Part shown: positions 1 through 5,230 of the stretch, in pieces
Position numbering within the stretch: the first letter of the stretch is position 1
Layout: each line of letters begins with the position of its first letter
Assembly (NCBI GenBank): GCA_036397975.1
Contig: DASWHW010000117.1
Span: 1-5,230, forward strand
Length of the DNA stretch: 5,230 nt
Direction: 5' to 3'
DNA from: SZUA-287 sp036397975
GTDB taxonomy: Bacteria; Bacteroidota; Ignavibacteria; UBA10030; UBA6906
Notes under the pieces: generated by a model
Databases searched by the model: none
What the model saw: only the letters and a program-made list of their open reading frames with translations
What the model was told of the DNA's origin: nothing
Made by a program: the position numbers and the translations under genes

Positions 1-1
1 C

Positions 2-148
2 ACAACGAAAATGTCTGGCTATACTATTATCAAAGCTGATTCAATGGATGCGGCTCTGTCAATTGCTAAGAGCTGTCCGTTCCTTGAGATTGGTGGATCG
101 CTTGAGGTATCAGAGTTGATGGCGATGCCGGGCCAAAACAAGACATAG
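2..148 (+). CDS. YCII-related (DGPF-type) protein, C-terminal fragment
   Basis: Only the last 48 codons are inside the window; the 5' end is cut by the left edge and the frame ends at TAG 146-148. The readable tail has the pattern of the end of YCII-related proteins: a GYTIIKADSMDAAL strand-helix segment, then KSCPFLEIGG and a final SLEVSEL strand. Small YCII-domain proteins adopt a ferredoxin-like dimeric fold. Many environmental members have no known reaction, although some are fused to or encoded beside ECF sigma factors. The visible part lacks the upstream catalytic His/Asp region of the family, so activity cannot be judged. It points in the same direction as katG but is separated from it by 558 nt, so co-transcription is unlikely. 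Family assignment is fairly secure from the C-terminal pattern; function is unknown. Confidence 0.75.
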   Translation, partial: TTKMSGYTIIKADSMDAALSIAKSCPFLEIGGSLEVSELMAMPGQNKT

Positions 149-498
149 CGCCTTCCCCAAGTCGCACAGAACGTCACTTACTTGTTCGTCTTCGTTATCG
201 CGGTGGGGGACAAGCTCTTTGCTTGATGGCCATTCTTTGGCCGATTGAACGTCGCCCTCTCTCAAGCCGCTACCGCAGGTACCTCATCAAGACAGTACCT
301 CGGCCCGGTGCGGGTTTGATGGTCGGAAAAGAATCTCACACACCGAACGGTGAGAGAGTGGCGTTCCACTTCAAAAGATTAATCGCATGGAGGAAACGCT
401 TGCGTAACTCTGCAATGCTCGCGGAATCGACCTGCAGTGTGCTTCGGTCAAACCACGGATCAACCAGGTAGAAGGAGCGGTTCATTTCCACCTGTCCA
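149..498. other. Intergenic stretch with no supportable gene
   Basis: No recognisable gene was found between the YCII-type stop and the katG regulatory region. An 81-codon open frame runs from ATG 226 to TAG 469-471, but its translation is Arg/Ser-rich, has no hydrophobic core or familiar motif, and no good ribosome binding site precedes it. Small inverted repeats are present: CAAGC/GCTTG at 211-225 with a 5-nt loop, and TCTCAC/GTGAGA at 334-355 with a 10-nt loop. Neither is followed by a T-run, so neither is a convincing terminator. The stretch could hold a small RNA or a decayed gene, but nothing in the sequence proves it. Confidence 0.5.
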
Positions 499-539
499 GG
501 GAAGCGGACCAACAACGTGCTTCAATCCCCCCGCTTCCC
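499..539. repeat. 9-bp perfect inverted repeat upstream of katG
   Basis: GGGAAGCGG (499-507) is perfectly complementary to CCGCTTCCC (531-539), with a 23-nt intervening segment. It is followed by a pyrimidine-rich stretch (541-560) but not by an uninterrupted T-run, so it is at best an imperfect terminator for anything transcribed from the left. It lies immediately upstream of the proposed katG promoter. It could insulate katG from the YCII-type gene or be a protein-binding dyad. The long loop lowers confidence that it folds as a simple hairpin. Confidence 0.35.
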
Positions 540-547
540 GCCTATTC

Positions 548-575
548 TTGCCTTTTATTCCCGTTGCAGTATATT
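548..575 (+). promoter_or_regulatory. Candidate katG promoter P1 (-35 TTGCCT, -10 TATATT)
   Basis: TTGCCT (548-553; 4 of 6 matches to the sigma-70 -35 consensus) is followed after 16 nt by TATATT (570-575; 5 of 6 matches to the -10 consensus). Transcription would begin near 582, leaving a leader of about 125 nt before the katG start at 707. The -10 hexamer lies inside the 19-bp dyad at 564-582, an arrangement typical of a repressor-controlled promoter. If the host is a Bacteroidota member with the divergent primary sigma factor, the sigma-70 consensus would not apply and this call would weaken. Confidence 0.4.
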
Positions 576-582
576 ACTACAA
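564..582. promoter_or_regulatory. Putative operator: 19-bp interrupted palindrome over the -10 of katG P1
   Basis: The sequence TTGCAGTATATTACTACAA is symmetric about base 573: 7 of the 9 base pairs around the centre match, the exceptions being 567/579 and 572/574. Size and AT-rich symmetry are like the sites of Fur-superfamily repressors such as PerR, which commonly control katG. The match to the PerR consensus (TTATAATNATTATAA) is poor, however, so the regulator is not identified. No fur, perR or oxyR gene is visible in the window. The position on the -10 favours repression. Confidence 0.4.
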
Positions 583-631
583 GTTTCTTCCCAGTTCTAC
601 TCTTTGACTAACCTGTGTAATCTACAACGCC

Positions 632-640
632 TGCTATGTT
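632..640 (+). promoter_or_regulatory. Candidate second katG promoter P2, extended -10 (TGCTATGTT)
   Basis: TGCTATGTT has the TGn extension followed by a -10-like TATGTT (635-640). The nearest good -35-like element, TTGACT (604-609), is 25 bp upstream, too far for a standard spacer, so this would have to work as an extended -10 promoter. The predicted start near 647 would give a leader of about 60 nt. A perfect short dyad, TGTA-ATC-TACA (616-626), lies between the two elements and could be a second regulator contact. This is a weaker candidate than P1. Confidence 0.25.
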
Positions 641-692
641 ATTAGGAAGAGTGCGGGACGTAACAAATGTCAACTTTAAAACAAAAAACTCT

Positions 693-700
693 AAAGGAGA
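693..700 (+). promoter_or_regulatory. Strong ribosome binding site of katG (AAAGGAGA)
   Basis: AAAGGAGA contains a full AGGAG core at 695-699. Two in-frame ATG codons follow, at 701 and 707. The core is only 1 nt from the first, which is too close for initiation, but 7 nt from the second, which is optimal. This decides the start at 707, giving a protein that begins MSEINKCPVH. Confidence 0.75.
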
Positions 701-706
701 ATGAAG

Positions 707-2881
<2,175 letters not shown>

Positions 2882-2900
2882 GCCGAAGCGCCCCTGGCTT

Positions 2901-2919
2901 TGGGCGGCGTTGCCGCCCA
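2901..2919. terminator. GC-rich hairpin 20 nt after katG
   Basis: TGGGCGGC (2901-2908) pairs perfectly with GCCGCCCA (2912-2919) around a 3-nt GTT loop, giving a very stable 8-bp stem just downstream of the katG stop. There is no T-run after it, so it is not a classical intrinsic terminator. It may stabilise the 3' end of the katG mRNA or act together with the second hairpin at 2960-2998. Confidence 0.45.
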
Positions 2920-2959
2920 CATGCCGGGACGGGTTCATGACCGTAGTGGTTGGGTTCAG

Positions 2960-2999
2960 AAACATGATGCCTCTTGGCATCGCTGCCTTTTCATGTTTT
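2960..2999. terminator. Composite stem-loop downstream of katG, candidate terminator
   Basis: AAACATGA (2960-2967) is complementary to TCATGTTT (2991-2998). Nested inside is a perfect GATGCC-TCTT-GGCATC hairpin (2966-2981). The inner hairpin and the outer stem share bases 2966-2967, so they compete slightly or form a bulged extended structure. The outer stem ends in TTTT (2996-2999), which resembles the end of an intrinsic terminator. With the hairpin at 2901-2919 this is the best candidate for the end of the katG transcript. Confidence 0.4.
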
Positions 3000-3004
3000 G
3001 CTGC

Positions 3005-3031
3005 TTGCGAGCGTATACGTCAGAGTATTTT
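3005..3031 (+). promoter_or_regulatory. Weak candidate promoter before the small membrane-protein gene
   Basis: TTGCGA (3005-3010) and TATTTT (3026-3031) each match the sigma-70 elements at 4 of 6 positions, with a short 15-nt spacer. The pair lies after the katG terminator candidates and about 25 nt before the ATG at 3056, where a promoter for the following genes is expected. The short spacer and modest matches make this tentative. Confidence 0.2.
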
Positions 3032-3055
3032 CGAGGCTTAACTGAACCGCTACCA

Positions 3056-3301
3056 ATGACAAAGCTATCGACAGTCGGGATCATCCTTACGACTCTGGCC
3101 TATTGGGCATGGGAGACTCAAGCATCCGGGAATATTCGCGTGGATTTGCTTTTGATCTATCCACTTCTCTTCTTGGTTTACATTCTCTTCCTTTGGCGGC
3201 GATTTCGTTGGCGTTCAGTTTTGCTCAGTCTCCTTCTCATGGGAGTGAATTTTGTTTTTTTCGTCCTCTCGTACTCGTGGTTTCATAAGAATCCCGGTTG
3301 A
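3056..3301 (+). CDS. Small integral membrane protein, three predicted helices, unknown function
   Basis: 81-residue protein not recognised as a named family. Three hydrophobic stretches are visible: about 5-19 (TVGIILTTLAYWAW), 30-47 (DLLLIYPLLFLVYILFLW) and 54-74 (SVLLSLLLMGVNFVFFVLSY). A basic loop, RRFRWR (48-53), lies between helices 2 and 3; by the positive-inside rule this loop faces the cytoplasm. The frame is open upstream to 2900, but the extra residues are not hydrophobic and run through the katG terminator hairpins, so ATG 3056 is preferred. No clear Shine-Dalgarno precedes it. The stop ends 26 nt before the ATG of the DUF2652-type gene, close enough for a shared transcript and possibly coupled translation. 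The hydrophobic pattern is strong evidence that it is a real gene. Confidence 0.65.
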   Translation: MTKLSTVGIILTTLAYWAWETQASGNIRVDLLLIYPLLFLVYILFLWRRFRWRSVLLSLLLMGVNFVFFVLSYSWFHKNPG

Positions 3302-3327
3302 CTACATTTCATAGGATTCAAGAGCAA

Positions 3328-4380
3328 ATGGCAAAAAACGCCACCATCCTCATTCCCGATATCAGCGGGTTCACGGATTTCACCGGAAAAACCGAGCTTG
3401 AGCACAGCTCTCATATCATCAACGAGCTGCTGGATCTGATTGTCCGATCGAATGACCTGGAGTTTACCCTCGCTGAAATCGAAGGGGATGCGGTGCTGTT
3501 CTACCGCAAGGGTGATCCTCCATCCAAAAAGGACATGGTCGGGCAATGCCTGACCATGTTCAAGAATTTTCATACCCAACTGAAAATTATCGAGCGCGAC
3601 TCGCTTTGTCAGTGTGGCGCCTGCCAGTCGGCGACGAACCTGACACTCAAGTTTATTATCCATTTTGGCGAGGTGAAGGAGATCAAGGTCGCGCAATTTA
3701 CGAAGGCCACCGGCATCGACATGATCATTGCCCATCGCTTATTGAAGAACCACATCCCCTCGCACGAGTATATTCTAATCTCTGTGCCATGCCTGAACAA
3801 CGTTCCTGATCGGTCCGCGAACGGCGAACTGCGCTGGCAAAGCGCCCGGGAACAATATGATGCCATCGGGGATGTGGAGTTTGCATACGCAGAATTATCT
3901 GCACTCAAGGAGCACATTCCCGATCCCCCGCCGCGAGAAGAATTTGTCATCGTCAAGAGTGATAACAACCTCGAAATGGAGATCAGCGCTCCCTTGCGAC
4001 AGGTTTATCAAACCCTGATCAATCTCGACGAGCGAATCAATTGGGAGGGAATTGATCGCATGGAGCGTGATCAGGTGACGGAAAGAGTCGGTATGCGGCA
4101 CCGTTGCTATACCGGACCTATGACATTGGATAAGCGTGCCTTGCACAAAGAATTCAGGGGTGACGCCGCTGTTTACGTCGAGCGAATCATTGGTGTAGAG
4201 ATGAAGTTTGATGTCGTGGTGGTGTTCGAACTGAATGCAGTTGCCAGGGATATCACTCGCCTGAATACGAAACTTAAATGGCAGAAGGAATTGCCTCCAG
4301 AAATGATTGAAGTGCTGCTGCAAAACTTTAAGGTGGTTTTGGAATCCTTAAAAAAATATTGTGAGAACAAAACGCCCTAA
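3328..4380 (+). CDS. DUF2652-type protein: class III cyclase-like domain plus C-terminal SRPBCC-like domain
   Basis: 350 residues, predicted soluble. Residues 5-155 have the pattern of DUF2652, whose motifs follow the class III nucleotide-cyclase fold: PDISGFTDF (Asp11) resembles the first metal-binding motif, EIEGDAVLFY (Asp54) the second, KFIIHFGEV (108-116) the core strand, and GIDMIIAHRL (129-138) the motif holding the catalytic Asn and Arg. The Arg is kept (137), but Asn is Ile133. Base-recognition positions appear to be Glu50, as in guanylyl cyclases, and Lys126. A LCQCGACQ motif (Cys94, 96, 99) may bind metal or be redox-active. Residues about 205-345 look like an SRPBCC/START-like ligand-binding fold (LEMEISAPLRQVYQTL, then NWEGIDRM). 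The frame also offers a TTG start at 3298 overlapping the preceding stop, but ATG 3328 gives an N-terminus like relatives. Cyclase activity is not established; nucleotide or lipid sensing are alternatives. Confidence 0.85.
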   Translation: MAKNATILIPDISGFTDFTGKTELEHSSHIINELLDLIVRSNDLEFTLAEIEGDAVLFYRKGDPPSKKDMVGQCLTMFKNFHTQLKIIERDSLCQCGACQSATNLTLKFIIHFGEVKEIKVAQFTKATGIDMIIAHRLLKNHIPSHEYILISVPCLNNVPDRSANGELRWQSAREQYDAIGDVEFAYAELSALKEHIPDPPPREEFVIVKSDNNLEMEISAPLRQVYQTLINLDERINWEGIDRMERDQVTERVGMRHRCYTGPMTLDKRALHKEFRGDAAVYVERIIGVEMKFDVVVVFELNAVARDITRLNTKLKWQKELPPEMIEVLLQNFKVVLESLKKYCENKTP

Positions 4381-4465
4381 AGACAACGATTGTTTCTCAG
4401 TGTAGAACCAGAAACTCCCACGGTCGTAAGTCCCACAGAACAACGAATCGAAAGGCGAATTGAAT

Positions 4466-4912
4466 ATGGCAACAGGCACCGTCCGACTTCAAAGGGTACT
4501 TCGAGCGAATCCGGAGCGCGTCTATCGGGCGTTCTTAGATGCGGACGCAATGACCAAGTGGCTTCCACCATATGGCTTCACCTGCAAGGTTCACCACATG
4601 GATCCCACTGTTGGCGGCACCTACAAGATGTCATTCACGAACTTCACAACAGGTCACGGCCACTCCTTCGGCGGAGAGTATCGTGAGCTGGTGCCACACG
4701 AACGCATTCGCTACACGGACATGTTCGACGACCCGAACTTGCCGGGAGAAATGCAGACGACGGTGACCCTGATGGAAGTGTCGTGCGGAACTGAACTCAA
4801 CATACTACAGGAAGGGGTACCGGAAGCCATTCCGCTCGAGATGTGCTATCTCGGCTGGCAAGAGTCACTCGCACAACTTGCGAAACTCGTCGAGCCCGAG
4901 ATTCCTCAGTAA
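4466..4912 (+). CDS. AHSA1-type SRPBCC domain protein
   Basis: 148-residue soluble protein made of one SRPBCC (Bet v1-like) domain of the AHSA1/polyketide-cyclase type, a helix-grip fold with a hydrophobic cavity. Family landmarks in order: ANPERVYRAFLDADAMTKWLPP (14-35), the VGGTYKMSF strand (49-57), the FGGEYRELVPHERIRYTDMF segment (68-87), the GTELNI strand (108-113), and the C-terminal helix with LGWQESLAQLAKLVE (129-143). Length is normal for the family. ATG 4466 is used because AAAGG (4451-4455) lies 10 nt upstream; a TTG two codons earlier has no better support. It follows the DUF2652-type gene by 85 nt, in the same direction, with no strong terminator between, so co-transcription is possible. 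Ligand and role are unknown; many relatives are uncharacterised or linked to toxicant and stress responses. Confidence 0.9.
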   Translation: MATGTVRLQRVLRANPERVYRAFLDADAMTKWLPPYGFTCKVHHMDPTVGGTYKMSFTNFTTGHGHSFGGEYRELVPHERIRYTDMFDDPNLPGEMQTTVTLMEVSCGTELNILQEGVPEAIPLEMCYLGWQESLAQLAKLVEPEIPQ

Positions 4913-4917
4913 CGAGG

Positions 4918-4950
4918 AGACGCCTAACCCTTCGCGCAGACGTTTAACCC
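4918..4950 (+). repeat. Two 13-nt imperfect direct repeats, 20-nt period
   Basis: AGACGCCTAACCC (4918-4930) and AGACGTTTAACCC (4938-4950) are identical at 11 of 13 positions, and their starts are exactly 20 nt apart, about two helical turns. They occupy most of the 51-nt gap between the AHSA1-type gene and the next membrane-protein gene. They could be tandem contacts for a regulator of the downstream gene. The first copy contains GCCTAAC, which also resembles one end of an integron attC site, but no partner end was found. Confidence 0.4.
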
Positions 4951-4963
4951 CCAACCATCAAGT

Positions 4964-5230
4964 ATGATCACCTTCATAAAAACAATCCATACAGCTATCT
5001 GGGTTGTCATGACAATGTCCGTATTTTACATCGGGTATTCTGTTTACAGAATGAGTTTCGATACGTTGTTTTTCGTCTCGATGATCTTAATTGGGGCAGA
5101 AATTCTCGTGATAGTTCTGAATTCATGGAGGTGCCCTCTCACAAATGTTGCGAGACGGTACACCAGTGAGGATACTCCAAACTTCGATATTTATCTCCCT
5201 AGAACGATCGCAAGATATAACAAAGAGATC
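4964..5230 (+). CDS. Small membrane protein with CPLT motif, N-terminal part (cut by window edge)
   Basis: Open frame from ATG 4964 to the right edge (89 codons, no stop seen), not assigned to a named family. Two hydrophobic helices are visible at about 4-28 (IKTIHTAIWVVMTMSVFYIGYSV) and 35-53 (LFFVSMILIGAEILVIVLN). They are followed by WRCPLTNVARRYT (55-67) and the polar segment NFDIYLPRTIARYNK (73-87). A CPLT sequence after a transmembrane helix recalls small membrane proteins of the DUF2784 type, but that link is only a resemblance. No Shine-Dalgarno is evident before the ATG; upstream there is a pair of direct repeats. The consistent hydrophobic pattern and the lack of any stop support a real gene. 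Further helices are expected beyond the window. Confidence 0.7.
   Translation, partial: MITFIKTIHTAIWVVMTMSVFYIGYSVYRMSFDTLFFVSMILIGAEILVIVLNSWRCPLTNVARRYTSEDTPNFDIYLPRTIARYNKEI

Noticed and set aside
149..229. In-frame extension after the TAG of the YCII-type gene (ends TGA 227-229), with a hydrophobic stretch
   Set aside because: The extension is short, has no start codon or homology, and the YCII domain is already complete at the TAG; stop-codon readthrough is not supported.
226..471. 81-codon open frame upstream of katG
   Set aside because: Arg/Ser-rich translation without hydrophobic core or recognisable motif, no good ribosome binding site; best read as chance.
423..498. tRNA-like 3' end (GGTTCATTTCC...CCA) before the katG promoter
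   Set aside because: The T-stem and acceptor stem do not pair when folded back about 75 nt; not a tRNA.
3035..3041. GCTTAAC, matching the degenerate attC core RYYYAAC
   Set aside because: The degenerate motif is expected several times per 5 kb; no paired GTTRRRY end or cassette boundary was seen.
2900..3055. N-terminal extension of the small membrane protein to ATG 2900
   Set aside because: Would run through two stem-loops after katG and adds a non-hydrophobic, Cys/His-rich stretch; ATG 3056 begins just before the first helix.
5037..5052. Perfect 7-2-7 palindrome ATTCTGTTTACAGAAT
   Set aside because: Lies inside the coding region of the last gene; palindromes of this size are expected by chance in a 5-kb window, and the CTGT/ACAG spacing is not that of an E. 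coli-type LexA box.

Overview
The window is a bacterial chromosomal segment with every supportable gene on the + strand. Composition is mixed: the coding regions of the peroxidase and of the AHSA1-type gene look moderately GC-rich, and the katG upstream region is AT-rich. No rRNA, tRNA, transposase or CRISPR array is visible. The most taxon-informative gene is the DUF2652-type protein at 3328-4380. That family is known to me mainly from Bacteroidota and relatives and from some Leptospira, so a Bacteroidota/Ignavibacteria-like (FCB) host is a reasonable but unproven guess. A strong Shine-Dalgarno before katG and weak or absent ones before the two small membrane-protein genes fit a lineage with mixed SD use.

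Layout. (1) 2-148 is the C-terminal tail of a YCII-related protein cut by the window edge. (2) 149-706 has no convincing gene. Its 3' part looks regulatory: a 9-bp inverted repeat (499-539), a -35/-10 pair whose -10 sits inside a 19-bp dyad (564-582), a second extended -10 (632-640), and a strong ribosome binding site. (3) 707-2881 is a complete, intact katG (catalase-peroxidase) with all hallmark heme-pocket and Met-Tyr-Trp adduct residues. (4) 2882-3055 holds inverted repeats that may end the katG transcript. (5) 3056-3301 is an 81-residue three-helix membrane protein, 26 nt ahead of (6) 3328-4380, a DUF2652-type protein with a class III nucleotide-cyclase-like N-terminal half, a CxCxxC cluster and an SRPBCC-like C-terminal half. 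(7) 4466-4912 is a stand-alone AHSA1/SRPBCC protein. (8) 4964 to the window end is the start of another small membrane protein with a CPLT motif.

How they may work together. KatG removes hydrogen peroxide and appears to be a single-gene unit under its own regulated promoter; no adjacent fur/perR/oxyR gene is visible. The small membrane protein and the DUF2652 protein are close enough to share a transcript. The two SRPBCC-type modules next to each other (one fused, one free) are notable, but no ligand or pathway can be assigned from sequence. The most interesting element is the DUF2652 protein: it keeps the two metal-binding aspartate motifs of class III cyclases and a Glu at the position that specifies guanine, yet has Ile in place of the transition-state Asn and Lys at the second base-recognition position. 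It is either a divergent enzyme or a nucleotide-binding sensor.
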